Positions 27,301 through 34,873 of a DNA stretch of 64,000 nucleotides are shown piece by piece. The notes under the pieces were generated by a model. It was not told the origin of the DNA and ran no database searches. It saw nothing but the letters and a program-made list of their open reading frames with translations. Where the stretch lies: NCBI GenBank assembly GCA_020632755.1, contig JACKEY010000011.1, positions 122,300-186,299 on the forward strand, read 5' to 3'. Source of the DNA: Alphaproteobacteria bacterium. GTDB taxonomy: Bacteria > Myxococcota_A > UBA796 > UBA2385. Position numbers and translations under genes: made by a program. Numbering within the stretch: the stretch's first letter is position 1; the number at the start of each line of letters is the position of its first letter.

Positions 27301-27726
27301 CGTGGCGACGGTGCCGGTCAGCACGATGGTGTCGCCGTCGCCGGCCTCGGCGGACAGCAGCACCAGCTCCTCGTCGATGAGCATCTCCCACTCGGAGGTG
27401 AGCAGGTCGGGCCGGCGGCGCAGGCGGCCCGTGATGGTCACCGTGCCGCCCTCGGCCACGTCCAGGCTGGCGGGCGCGATGTCCAGGATCTCCAGGTCGC
27501 CCCAGGCGGGCTCCTCGACGGCCGTGTCGGTGTCGGTGTCGTCGTCCGTGTCGGTGCCGTCCGTGACGTCGGTGTCGGTGTCCGCGTCGGTGTCGGTCTC
27601 GTCGGTGCCGTCCGTGTCGGCATCGGTGTCGGCGTCGGTCTTGCCGGAGTCGCCGGCGTCCTTGTCGCCACAGGCGACGAGCGCGAGGGTCAGGGTCAGG
27701 GGCAGCAGGGAGAGAAGTCGCAACAC
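24361..27726 (-). CDS. Very large lipoprotein of 1121 residues, function unknown
   Basis: The GTG start gives VLRLLSLLPLTLTLALVAC with the lipidated Cys at 19. A linker of Asp-Thr repeats (about residues 24-75) follows. The rest is a long beta-rich protein with many Asp/Gly turns and a short EGF-like cysteine patch (GVCLNGVCVCLPGYGS, about residue 640). Segments such as DMGDLDGDLLDDVVFRCTDGG near the end are FG-GAP-like. I recognise no enzyme motif. Upstream starts would place a basic segment before the signal and are rejected. It probably forms a co-directional pair with the FG-GAP lipoprotein 50 bases downstream. Confidence 0.8.
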   Translation of the reverse strand: MLRLLSLLPLTLTLALVACGDKDAGDSGKTDADTDADTDGTDETDTDADTDTDVTDGTDTDDDTDTDTAVEEPAWGDLEILDIAPASLDVAEGGTVTITGRLRRRPDLLTSEWEMLIDEELVLLSAEAGDGDTIVLTGTVATAKQGFQLAPVSVDGVDVAVAPIRAALPAAEAAAALDPKGGTPQYDGMSQALETNFALLLDSASNVKSGDEDDMDIGFWRTNWGDADDSDTTADPIFEWATYGVLEDDDDSAIGWDVPDDFKAFGPGDAHFGSITVRSRVSADGSSDGGDDVVAWLYGSEGLRVKQLRRDSSSGDWGSKDLLTGYEDGGAPSHLMQIQPAILDDVGTVGMTLFGLDEVDTGKWEGFYFDGQKPYSWTELGSVTAQAVGEGRAFAGVVGSGEDPILHKRPGRIVFSFDPGAISAACEGKLGLYQVSSRPIGLRTVVLQDAVDADGSCHTFGDITAVAVEAFDPDGDDTADFIVRLWGRDADGQATHSDHYVAKGSDGDATTSSVRLEPAMENPLYMPAGGANNNVLFGIDVPDVLGGLDDMPATEGHVHGAYLSLDGGRLTSAGADASPVDGWQRVRNTWKLDELAEAVASSERGPTSLGASVGSVIGRGSGSTARRGTPGSASGTGVCLNGVCVCLPGYGSTLRIGSGPGAEEAGAELSSGDLVVLSDLGGGPIVTRPTWGETAADGLVVAARGHGDDYQEFVLDDGGTISITGGDFIMQDNASVTLLSKPGGGLVAAWSFDDSASLDSSFAPPPLLASDRKFAAQELSDRKREFSLSLPAETTDGGATTPVVLSDIGSEGGVLLFWRDGKGQAWIGNADVDSAWETSSGDLPFIAGPMALGVEDATIFEQLPISETMPLAVGARFGSAGDAVLATDDEALDTRFWEWDEALEVPFEALEPSDHATSTTIMVTMRVRYSDTTSAVADLACPYVTVTFPGSAIGSDDWESQAIIESSIDPTCADLPLPLSAGDLLGDGSQAIVAAVGHQGRATVHSARAKVYHRTLRGGDGDLLCGDTGHFLTDMGDLDGDLLDDVVFRCTDGGPSHVLLSDGHGGDKLGGDDEAETTLALLAALRHYGPLYSNTPTVDGVTVSGPFLTSVQWPYRLDLTD

Positions 27727-27745
27727 GCACCTCGGGAAGTCCCCG

Positions 27746-27751
27746 ACGTTA
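27746..27751 (-). promoter_or_regulatory. -10-like hexamer TAACGT
   Basis: TAACGT on the minus strand, 19 bases before the GTG start of the 1121-residue lipoprotein and followed by GAGG. Confidence 0.4.
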
Positions 27752-27786
27752 GCGCTGCGCCCCTGTACCTGCACCCTTCGCGGCTC

Positions 27787-28980
27787 TCACGGCTGCAGGG
27801 CGAGTCCCCCGGGGATGGCGCCCAGCCCGTCGCCGGACAGCAGCATGCCCTGGTCGGTCAGGCCGTCGTCCTGGGACAGCTGCAGCCGCCGCAGCCCGCT
27901 GGTCTCGGACACCAGCACGGCCCCGCGCAGGGGCCCGCGGGTCAGGCCGACTCCGACGCCGGGCAGGCTGGGGGACGCCGCCTTGGCGCCCAGCGTGAAC
28001 CCGTCGGCCGTGCACTCCAGGATGCGGGCCCCGTTGCCGTAGCCGTCGAGCGCGAGCACGCCGGCGTCGTCCCAGGGCACCGCGACGAGCGAGATGGGGT
28101 CGGGCACGTCGATGACGTCGTGGGCGCTGAGGCGGTCGCCGTCGACGGCGACGACCGCCACGCGGGTGGGCACGCCGCTGAACTCGCTGATGTCGCCGAC
28201 CAGCAGGAACCGGCCGTCGTGGGTGAAGGTGGCGTCGCTGACGATGGCGTCGTCGTCGCCGAAGGCGTCCACGCTGGAGAGCACCGTGACGGGATCGGTG
28301 CTGACGTCGACCAGGTGCACGTCGGCGCCGGCCGGCGCGCCGTCGACCTCCTTGGCGTAGACCGCGTAGACGTCGGCCTGGCCGGGCTGCCGCACCACCG
28401 CGGCGGCGCCCTTGGCCACCAGGACGCGGCGGGCGCCGGAGAGCTCGCCGGAGTCGCAGTCGACATCGACGACGTAGAGCCCGCCGCCGTTCTCCTGCCA
28501 GTTCACGTCGGTGACCAGCAGCCGCTCGCCGCTCGGGTGCATGGCCAGCCCCTCGGCATACGGGCCGCTGCGGTCCGCCACCGTCGCAGGCACGACGGTC
28601 GTGCCGTCGACCCAGACGCTCGACAGGTAGCCGTCGCCGGCCACGACGCCGATCACGCCGTCGGGGGTGAACACGCCGCGCCCGCCGGTCGCCCGGCTCA
28701 GGTCGCCGAGCTCGCCCAGGTCGGTGAAGCCGCCGCCCGTGTCCAGGACGAAGGCGTTCCACTGGAAGGCCTGGCCGCCGGTGGCCGTGTAGGGAAAAGA
28801 CACCAGGCCCACCCGGTCGGCGTCGGCGGGCAGCGGATCGGCGTGGCAGCCGTCGGTCGTGGCGCCGTCTCCCCCGCCGCTGTCGGAGCCGCCGTCGGTG
28901 CCGCCGTCCCCACCGGGGCCGGTGCGGCCGCCCTTGCCCGGGTCGTCGGTGCAGGCCAGCGCGAGCAGCAGCCAGATCAC
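27787..28980 (-). CDS. Beta-propeller-like lipoprotein coupled to a Dyp peroxidase gene
   Basis: A 397-residue lipoprotein with the short signal VIWLLLALAC, a Gly/Asp/Ser linker and then a beta-rich body with YVTN/WD-like blades (for example GERLLVTDVNWQENGGGLYVV and GRFLLVGDISEFSG). It has no catalytic motif. Its GTG overlaps the stop of the upstream Dyp-type peroxidase gene as GTGA, so both are made together; a surface-exposed sensor or substrate-binding partner of the peroxidase is possible but unproven. Confidence 0.78.
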   Translation of the reverse strand: MIWLLLALACTDDPGKGGRTGPGGDGGTDGGSDSGGGDGATTDGCHADPLPADADRVGLVSFPYTATGGQAFQWNAFVLDTGGGFTDLGELGDLSRATGGRGVFTPDGVIGVVAGDGYLSSVWVDGTTVVPATVADRSGPYAEGLAMHPSGERLLVTDVNWQENGGGLYVVDVDCDSGELSGARRVLVAKGAAAVVRQPGQADVYAVYAKEVDGAPAGADVHLVDVSTDPVTVLSSVDAFGDDDAIVSDATFTHDGRFLLVGDISEFSGVPTRVAVVAVDGDRLSAHDVIDVPDPISLVAVPWDDAGVLALDGYGNGARILECTADGFTLGAKAASPSLPGVGVGLTRGPLRGAVLVSETSGLRRLQLSQDDGLTDQGMLLSGDGLGAIPGGLALQP

Positions 28981-29873
28981 CTGGGCTCCAGGGCCCGCAG
29001 GTCCAGCCGCCCGTCGCGCACCGGCGGGCACCACCAGAAGCCGCCGGAGATCGGCCGCGTGAAGGTGAACAGCCCGTCGGTCACGCCGTCGTCCAGGCCG
29101 ACCATGCGGCGCAGCACGGCCGTGTAGGCGTCGAAGCTCTTGCCGAAGGCGATGAACAGGAGCCCCATGCGCGGCCCGTCGGTCCACGGCATCGAGCGCC
29201 GCACCATGAACGCTTCGGGCTCGAAGTCTTCTTGCGCGGTGCGCTTGACGTGGGCGCTGGCGGGCGCGTCCTCGAGCTCCTCGTTGTCGGAGATCCGCCG
29301 CCCGAAGGTGTGGTCGCGCTCGGTCGGGCTCTTGCGCTCGAAGGCGTCCAGATCGTGCACCCACTGCTGGGCCGCCACGAAGCTGCTGCCTTGCATGCCG
29401 GGGCCGCCCTCCTGGCAGACCGCCGCGGCGATCGCGTCGTCCCCGACGGGGTTCTCGGTGCCGTCCTCGTAGCCCGACAGGTCGTCGCCGCCGCGGTAGC
29501 GGAAGCAGTCGATCACCCGGGCGACCGTCACGTGGTCCCCCAGTGTGGCCAGGATCTGCCGCGATCGATGCAGGATGTGGCCGCGGTCCTCGCCCACGAC
29601 ACGCAGCCACAGGGCCGTCGGCGTGCTGGGCACCTCGAAGCCGGGGCCGACGTGGTGGGGGTGCACGTCCAGGCCGGGCACATCGGCGCCGGCGGCCAGC
29701 ACGAGCGACCGGCCGATGCCGATCAGCAGGTCGTCGCCGTGGCCCTGGGGGGAGAGGTCGAGGGCGGCGAGCCGCGAGAGCAGGACGCCGGCTGAGCCGC
29801 CGGGGGCGAGGTCGAGCTCGATGAACCGCGCATCGCGGGGGACGGGGGAGAGGACGCCGGGCTGGACGGGCAT
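28977..29873 (-). CDS. Dyp-type heme peroxidase
   Basis: A 298-residue dye-decolourising peroxidase of the bacterial YfeX-like length class. The hallmark GYEDGTEN is at 134-141 (catalytic Asp137), the proximal heme ligand is probably His208 in ASAHVKRT, and the distal Arg is in FMVRRSMPW; the C-terminus has LLFIAFGKSFDAY and FTRPISGGFWW as in the family. It oxidises dyes, phenols or porphyrins with hydrogen peroxide. No signal peptide is present, so it is cytoplasmic or encapsulated. The next gene starts within its stop codon. Confidence 0.92.
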   Translation of the reverse strand: MPVQPGVLSPVPRDARFIELDLAPGGSAGVLLSRLAALDLSPQGHGDDLLIGIGRSLVLAAGADVPGLDVHPHHVGPGFEVPSTPTALWLRVVGEDRGHILHRSRQILATLGDHVTVARVIDCFRYRGGDDLSGYEDGTENPVGDDAIAAAVCQEGGPGMQGSSFVAAQQWVHDLDAFERKSPTERDHTFGRRISDNEELEDAPASAHVKRTAQEDFEPEAFMVRRSMPWTDGPRMGLLFIAFGKSFDAYTAVLRRMVGLDDGVTDGLFTFTRPISGGFWWCPPVRDGRLDLRALEPR

Positions 29874-29902
29874 GGTGCACTCCGAGGAGGAGGCCCGCCT
29901 AT

Positions 29903-30400
29903 TCAGTCCCCGGGCCAGCTGCGGATGCGGTGGTCGACCATGCGGTCGGCGTCGAAGATCGCGTGCAGCTCGAAGCGCTGGCCGGCCAGCATGCGGGGCA
30001 CCCACACCCGGTCGTCGGCCCACATCTCGTCGTAGGGCATGGCGGCCAGCGGGATCCACAGCGGCAGCGCCTCGTCCGTCTCGGCGGGCTCGCCCTGGAA
30101 CCGGCGCGCGGTGAAGACGTGCACGTGCAGCCGCAGCCCGTCGACGAACTGGAACCACAGCTCGCCGCGGTGCTCGGGATCCAGGGCGGTCACGCAGACC
30201 TCCTCCTGGACCTCGCGCACGGCCGCCTCGACCGCGGTCTCGCCCGGGTCGATCTTGCCGCCCGGCGCGTTGATCTTGCCCTCGCCCAGCCCGCGCTTCT
30301 TGCGGATGAGCAGGGCGTGATCGTCGTGCAGCACGAACAGCAGCGTGCCCCGCATGGTGGGGGTCCAGCTCTTCCAGTCGATCTCGGCGACGGACGTCAC
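29903..30400 (-). CDS. NUDIX hydrolase, 8-oxo-dGTPase (MTH1-like)
   Basis: A 165-residue NUDIX enzyme. The NUDIX box reads GKIDPGETAVEAAVREVQEE with Gly, Glu, Arg-Glu and Glu-Glu in the expected places. The preceding KINAPGGK resembles MTH1/MutT-like enzymes that hydrolyse oxidised purine nucleotides, consistent with an oxidative-stress neighbour (the Dyp peroxidase). The GTG start is preceded by GGAGCCGCC. A longer start would add a highly basic stretch and is unlikely. Confidence 0.87.
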   Translation of the reverse strand: MTSVAEIDWKSWTPTMRGTLLFVLHDDHALLIRKKRGLGEGKINAPGGKIDPGETAVEAAVREVQEEVCVTALDPEHRGELWFQFVDGLRLHVHVFTARRFQGEPAETDEALPLWIPLAAMPYDEMWADDRVWVPRMLAGQRFELHAIFDADRMVDHRIRSWPGD

Positions 30401-30482
30401 GGCGGCTCCGGGTCGGGACCGGTCGCTAGCACGCCGACGGCGCAACTGCTGTGCAAGGCCCGTTCTGGCCCTGCTCGTGGGA

Positions 30483-30488
30483 TAAGGT
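30483..30488 (+). promoter_or_regulatory. -10-like hexamer TAAGGT
   Basis: TAAGGT about 90 bases upstream of the acyl-CoA synthetase start, in the spacer divergent from the NUDIX gene. It would leave a longer leader than at other genes here. Confidence 0.3.
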
Positions 30489-30576
30489 CGCCGGAACCTG
30501 CGCCGCTGTCCCCGGCGGCGCGTGTCTCCGCTGTCCCCCGAGCCCGCTGCCCCCGCCCTTCCTGCAGGAGCCCCCC

Positions 30577-32439
30577 ATGTCCTTCGACGTGAAGACCCTC
30601 GCCCAGCTGCTCCACAAGCGCGCCGAGGCCTCGCCGGACCACGTGTCCATCCGCACCAAGACCAAGGACGGCGGCGACGCCTGGGTGGATCGCACCTGGG
30701 CCCAGCTGCGCGATCGCGCCGACGCCATCGCCACCGGCATCCTGACGGCCATCGAGCTCGCCGACAACGACGTCGTCGGCCTGCTCGGCCAGACCAGCGA
30801 AGACTGGCTGGCCTGCGACTTCGCCGCCCTGTCGGTGAACCTGCAGACCGTGCCGATCTACGCGAGCCTGCTGCCCGAAGAGGTCGGCTACTGCCACGTC
30901 GACACCGGCATCAAGCTGGTCATCGTCGACGACAAGGCCCAGCTCGCCAAGGTCCGCGAGATGCGCAAGGGCTTCTCCTTCTTCAAGAAGGACTACGGCG
31001 CCGAAGACGTGCTGCTCAAGCACATCGTCGTCATCGACCCCAAGGGCATCGACCCCGCCGACGACTGGGAGTCCCTCGCCGATCTCGAGGCCCGCGGCCG
31101 CGACAAGCTCGCCGAGCTCGCCGGCGAGCGCGAGCGGCGCCGCAACGAGGCCGATCCCCACCAGATCGCGACCTACACCTACACCTCGGGCACCACCGGT
31201 CCGCCCAAGGCCGTCATCCAGACCCACGACAACCACCTGTCGATGGCCCGGATGGTCGAAGCCGCCGACGTCATGAACGACGAGATGCGCGCCGGCGGCC
31301 TGTTCCTGTTCCTGCCCCTCGCCCACAGCTTCGGCCGGCTCATCCAGTTCAGCGCCCCCTACGGCGACCTGCCGCTGGTCATCTCGTCGGTGCCGACCCT
31401 GGCCGACGACGCCCGTGCCACCCGCCCCGGCTTCTTCCCGGCGGCGCCCCGCGTCTACGAGAAGATGAAGGCCAAGATCGAGAGCGCCGTCGCGGGCGCG
31501 CCGCCGCTGCGCCAGAAGCTGTTCCGCATGGCCATCGGCGTCGGCGAGCAGACGATCCCCTACCGCTGCAAGGGCGAGCCGGTGCCGGGCTTCCTGGCCT
31601 TCAAGTACAGCCTGGCCGACAAGGTCGTGCTGTCCAAGCTGCGGGCGCGGCTCGGCATGGATCGGGCCCAGGCCCTGCTGTCCGGCTCGGCCCCCCTCGA
31701 CCCGACCGTGCACACCTTCTTCCTGGCCATGGGCCTGGATCTGCTGGAAGGCTACGGCCTGACCGAGACCTGCCCGGCCCTGTCCTGCAACACCCCGGGC
31801 CACATCAAGATCGGCACCGTCGGCCTGCCGCTGCCGGGCGTCACCATCAAGATCGACGTCACCGACCAGGCCAGCGGCCGCGGAGAGATCCTGGCCAAGG
31901 GCCCGAACATCACCCAGGGCTACCTGAACCGGCCCGAAGCCACCGCCGCCGCCATCGACGAAGACGGCTGGTTCCACACCGGCGACGAAGGCCTCATCGA
32001 CGCCGACGGCTTCGTGAAGATCACCGGCCGCATCAAGGAGCTCATCAAGACCAGCGGCGGCAAGTACGTCGCCCCGGCCAAGATCGAGGGCATGCTCAAG
32101 GGCTGCACCATCATCCAGGAAGCCGTCGTCATCGGTGACCGGCGCAACTACTGCGTCGCCCTCATCAGCATCGACACCGAAGAGCTCCAGGACTGGGCCA
32201 AGCAGACCGGCAACGCCGCGGATCAGGACAGCCCGGAAGTCCTGGCCCACGTCCAGGCCCACCTGGCCACGGTCAACGCCGACCTCGCGAGCTTCGAGAG
32301 CATCAAGTACGTCAAGATCCTGCCCGAGCCCCTGTCCATCGACAACGGCCTGCTGACCGCCAGCCTCAAGGTCAAGCGCAACGTCGTGGAAGAGCGCTAC
32401 AAGGACCTGATCGACGGCATGTACACGGGCAGGAAGTAG
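30577..32439 (+). CDS. Long-chain fatty-acid-CoA ligase (FadD15/bubblegum type)
   Basis: A 620-residue adenylate-forming enzyme. The P-loop-like motif YTSGTTGPPK is at 202-211, GYGLTETCPA near 390 is the A5 motif, DGWFHTGDEG the A7 motif and GRIKELIKTSGGKYV the A8 hinge; the C-terminal domain ends LKVKRNVVEERYKDLI. It activates fatty acids to acyl-AMP and transfers them to CoA. The combination of length and LPLAHSFGR is typical of the AMP-dependent long-chain synthetases related to FadD15. GCAGGAG precedes the ATG. Confidence 0.92.
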   Translation: MSFDVKTLAQLLHKRAEASPDHVSIRTKTKDGGDAWVDRTWAQLRDRADAIATGILTAIELADNDVVGLLGQTSEDWLACDFAALSVNLQTVPIYASLLPEEVGYCHVDTGIKLVIVDDKAQLAKVREMRKGFSFFKKDYGAEDVLLKHIVVIDPKGIDPADDWESLADLEARGRDKLAELAGERERRRNEADPHQIATYTYTSGTTGPPKAVIQTHDNHLSMARMVEAADVMNDEMRAGGLFLFLPLAHSFGRLIQFSAPYGDLPLVISSVPTLADDARATRPGFFPAAPRVYEKMKAKIESAVAGAPPLRQKLFRMAIGVGEQTIPYRCKGEPVPGFLAFKYSLADKVVLSKLRARLGMDRAQALLSGSAPLDPTVHTFFLAMGLDLLEGYGLTETCPALSCNTPGHIKIGTVGLPLPGVTIKIDVTDQASGRGEILAKGPNITQGYLNRPEATAAAIDEDGWFHTGDEGLIDADGFVKITGRIKELIKTSGGKYVAPAKIEGMLKGCTIIQEAVVIGDRRNYCVALISIDTEELQDWAKQTGNAADQDSPEVLAHVQAHLATVNADLASFESIKYVKILPEPLSIDNGLLTASLKVKRNVVEERYKDLIDGMYTGRK

Positions 32440-32450
32440 GCCGCGGCCGC

Positions 32451-33323
32451 TCAGGTCAGCCGCCCCCGGGCGGTCAGCCACGCCACGAAGCCCGGCCAGG
32501 CGCACAGCCAGCCGGGCTTTCCCGTGGGCAGGGTGGCGTCGCCGCACAGCTCGGAGACGACGTCTTCGGGCTCGCCGGCGCGCTCGGCGGCCCAGGCGGT
32601 GAACAGCCGGGCGGTCTGCGGCTGGTAGCCGCGCAGCCGGGCGAAGGGCAGGGCGCGGCCGATGCGCAGCGCGTCTCCTGGCCGGTCCTCACGCAGGAAG
32701 AGCAGCACCCGGGTGAGCTCGAGGGCGTGCCGCACGTCGCCGCGCCCGCTGCCGGCCTGGGTCAGCAGCTGGCGGGCCCGGGCGGCGTCCCCGCGGCACA
32801 GGGCGACCATCGCGTGGCCCTGGAACAGCATCGGCCGCATGCCGGCGAACCGGGCGGCGTCCTGCCAGCCGCAGTCCAGGCTGCGATCCAGCAGGACCTG
32901 GGCTGCGTCGAAGTCCCCACGCTCGAAGGCCGCGATGCCCAGGTTGTGGACCAGCACGAAGCGGACCAGGGGCGTCGCGTCGGGAGCGGCGAGCGAGGTG
33001 CGCCAGATCTGCTCGGCGGCGTCGACGTCGAAGCGCTGCAGCGCTTCGATGGCGCGCTGGTTGTCGGCCTTGGCCCGCAGGCCGACCCGGGTCTCGCGCA
33101 GCGATCGCCAGACGATGGGCAGGGCCACGAGGATGAGCGCGACGCCCGAGCAGACGAGCCCGAGCAGGCCGGCGAGCGGCGGATCGTCGTCCGGGGCGTA
33201 GCGCCACAGGAAGGGGATCGCGATGGCCACCCAGACCAGCAGCGGCAGCGCGATGCCGACCTTGCGCCGGTAGTAGGCGCGGGGCGGCTGGATGTCGACG
33301 TCGAGGGCCGGGTCTCGCTGCAT
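32451..33323 (-). CDS. Membrane-anchored TPR-like protein
   Basis: A 290-residue protein with two N-terminal transmembrane helices (VGIALPLLVWVAIAIPFLW and LLGLVCSGVALILVALPIVW) and a cytoplasmic helical-repeat domain with TPR-like helices (HNLGIAAFERGDFDAAQVLLD, FQGHAMVALCRGDAARARQLL). TPR domains mediate protein contacts. It is divergent from a second TPR protein of the same length, so they may share regulation. Confidence 0.78.
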   Translation of the reverse strand: MQRDPALDVDIQPPRAYYRRKVGIALPLLVWVAIAIPFLWRYAPDDDPPLAGLLGLVCSGVALILVALPIVWRSLRETRVGLRAKADNQRAIEALQRFDVDAAEQIWRTSLAAPDATPLVRFVLVHNLGIAAFERGDFDAAQVLLDRSLDCGWQDAARFAGMRPMLFQGHAMVALCRGDAARARQLLTQAGSGRGDVRHALELTRVLLFLREDRPGDALRIGRALPFARLRGYQPQTARLFTAWAAERAGEPEDVVSELCGDATLPTGKPGWLCAWPGFVAWLTARGRLT

Positions 33324-33334
33324 GGCGCGCCCCG

Positions 33335-33340
33335 TATCGT
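33335..33340 (+). promoter_or_regulatory. -10-like hexamer TATCGT
   Basis: TATCGT ends 14 bases before the start of the soluble TPR gene, inside the 31-base spacer between the two divergent TPR genes. Confidence 0.4.
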
Positions 33341-33354
33341 GGCAGCATGCGGCC

Positions 33355-34227
33355 ATGTCCTCGTCTACGCGAGCGCTGCTCGAGGCGCTGCGGGTCGGCC
33401 GCAGCCCGGCGGGCGCCCAGCCCGATGACGCCCTGCAGGCGCGGGACTGGCTGCGCGAGCGCCTGCAGGCCGCTCCCGCCGCCGAGCTGCGGGGGCTGTT
33501 CACGGCGGCCGAGCGCGACGGGCCCGGCTTGTCGACGCTGCTGCGCTGGGTCGAGGCCTGCGTACCCCCCGGTCCGGACAGCGCGGCGATCTACCGGCGG
33601 CTCGGGCAGTACCTGCCGGAGCAGGCCGACCTGGCGGCCACCTACAACCTGGGCCGCACCCTGCGCGACGACTGCGGCGAGCCGGCCGCCGCCCAGCGCC
33701 TGTTCGAGCGGTGCACCGAGCGGTTCATGGACGACGCCGACAGCTGGCTGGAGCTCGGCAACGCCCGGGCGGACCTGGGCGACCACCCGGGCGCGCGGGC
33801 GGCGTGGGCGCGCTGCGCGGCGCTGGAGCCGATGGACCCGGGCCCGTGGCTGAACATGGGGCAGCTGCACAAGGAGCGGCAGGAGTGGGCCGAGGCCTGC
33901 GAGGCGATGGCCGAGTGCTGCGCCCGCACGCAGCAGGCCGAGGAGTGGCACGTCTACGGCCACGTGCTGCAGGCCGCTGGCCGGGCCGAGGAGGGCGCCC
34001 GGGCCCTGAAGCGGGCGATCGACGCGTACCTGGACCGGCCGCCCGACGACGGCACCCTGTTCTGGACGGGCGCGGCCTGGGCGAGGCTCGGTCGGGTCGA
34101 CGAGGCGCTGTCCTGCCTGGAGACTGCGCTCCGGGGCGACCCCTCGCTGGCCGCCGACGCGCGGGACGAGGAGGACTTCGCCGCGCTGCGCGGCGTCGCG
34201 CGGTTCCGGGAGCTCGTCGGGGGCTGA
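33355..34227 (+). CDS. Soluble TPR-repeat protein
   Basis: A 290-residue helical protein with four to five tetratricopeptide repeats (DLAATYNLGRTLRDDCGEPA, then SWLELGNARADLGDHPGARA, PWLNMGQLHKERQEWAEACE, and later units with EWHVYGHVLQAAGRAEEGAR and AAWARLGRVDEALSCLETAL). No signal or membrane segment, so cytoplasmic. It probably acts as a scaffold. The N-terminal 90 residues are helical without clear repeats. Confidence 0.82.
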   Translation: MSSSTRALLEALRVGRSPAGAQPDDALQARDWLRERLQAAPAAELRGLFTAAERDGPGLSTLLRWVEACVPPGPDSAAIYRRLGQYLPEQADLAATYNLGRTLRDDCGEPAAAQRLFERCTERFMDDADSWLELGNARADLGDHPGARAAWARCAALEPMDPGPWLNMGQLHKERQEWAEACEAMAECCARTQQAEEWHVYGHVLQAAGRAEEGARALKRAIDAYLDRPPDDGTLFWTGAAWARLGRVDEALSCLETALRGDPSLAADARDEEDFAALRGVARFRELVGG

Positions 34228-34257
34228 GGAACGAGGCTCGCGCGACAGGGCACCTGC

Positions 34258-34746
34258 CTACTGGCTCGCCTCGACCGGCACGGCGCCCAGCACCTCGACA
34301 AGCACCTGCGGACCGAGCTTCACCAGCAGCCCGCGTGCGCCCCCGTTGATCCAGATGACGTCCAGGGCGAACACGCTGGCCTCGACGTACACGGGCATGG
34401 CCTTGCGGAGGCCGAAGGGGCTGGTGCCGCCGACCTGGTAGCCGCTGTGCCGCTGCGCGGTCTCGGGGGTGCAGGGCTCGACGCTCTTGCGGCCAAGGGC
34501 GCGCGCCAGGGCCTTGGTGCTGACCTCGCGGTCGCCGTGCTGGCAGACGACCAGCGGCTTGCCGTCCTGGTCCTGCATGACCAGCGTCTTGACCACCTGG
34601 TGCAGCGGGGCGCCCAGGGCGGCGCTGCTGGCCCGTGCACCGCCCCGCGGCACGTAGTCGTAGGGCTGCAGCTCGTAGGCGACCCCGGCGGCGTCCAGCA
34701 CACGCAGGGCCGGGGTCTTGGGAGGGCGTGGCTTCTTGCTGCCCAT
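34258..34746 (-). CDS. ybaK: Cys-tRNA(Pro)/Cys-tRNA(Cys) deacylase YbaK
   Basis: A 162-residue member of the YbaK/EbsC trans-editing family. It carries the family start (KTPALRVLDAAGVAYELQPY), VVKTLVMQD, the catalytic Lys in VSTKALARALG and the diagnostic GGTSPFGLRK. The enzyme hydrolyses Cys wrongly charged on tRNA-Pro, protecting translation fidelity. The chosen ATG leaves only a short basic leader (MGSKKPRPPK); longer frames upstream are not conserved-looking. Confidence 0.93.
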   Translation of the reverse strand: MGSKKPRPPKTPALRVLDAAGVAYELQPYDYVPRGGARASSAALGAPLHQVVKTLVMQDQDGKPLVVCQHGDREVSTKALARALGRKSVEPCTPETAQRHSGYQVGGTSPFGLRKAMPVYVEASVFALDVIWINGGARGLLVKLGPQVLVEVLGAVPVEASQ

Positions 34747-34859
34747 CGGCGGCTCCGGTCGAGGGGGGGCGGTGTCGGAGTGTGCCGCGGGTGGGCGGCG
34801 CATGGGGGCGGTACCGAGGGCCGCATCGGACCGAGACATCGCGCTGACAAGTGGGTCGC

Positions 34860-34865
34860 TATGGT
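34860..34865 (+). promoter_or_regulatory. -10-like hexamer TATGGT
   Basis: TATGGT ends 8 bases before the SGNH hydrolase start and supports that ATG over longer in-frame alternatives. Confidence 0.4.
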
Positions 34866-34873
34866 CGCAGGCG

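Noticed and set aside
22361..27730. A single protein of about 1790 residues across two lipoprotein genes
   Set aside because: The frame is open by base composition only. Two lipoprotein signals, two ribosome sites and a -10-like element show two separate genes in different frames.
24466..29127. Very long plus-strand frame opposite the lipoprotein genes
   Set aside because: It is the GC-driven shadow of the minus-strand genes: low-complexity Ala/Gly/Val content, no domain and no start signal.
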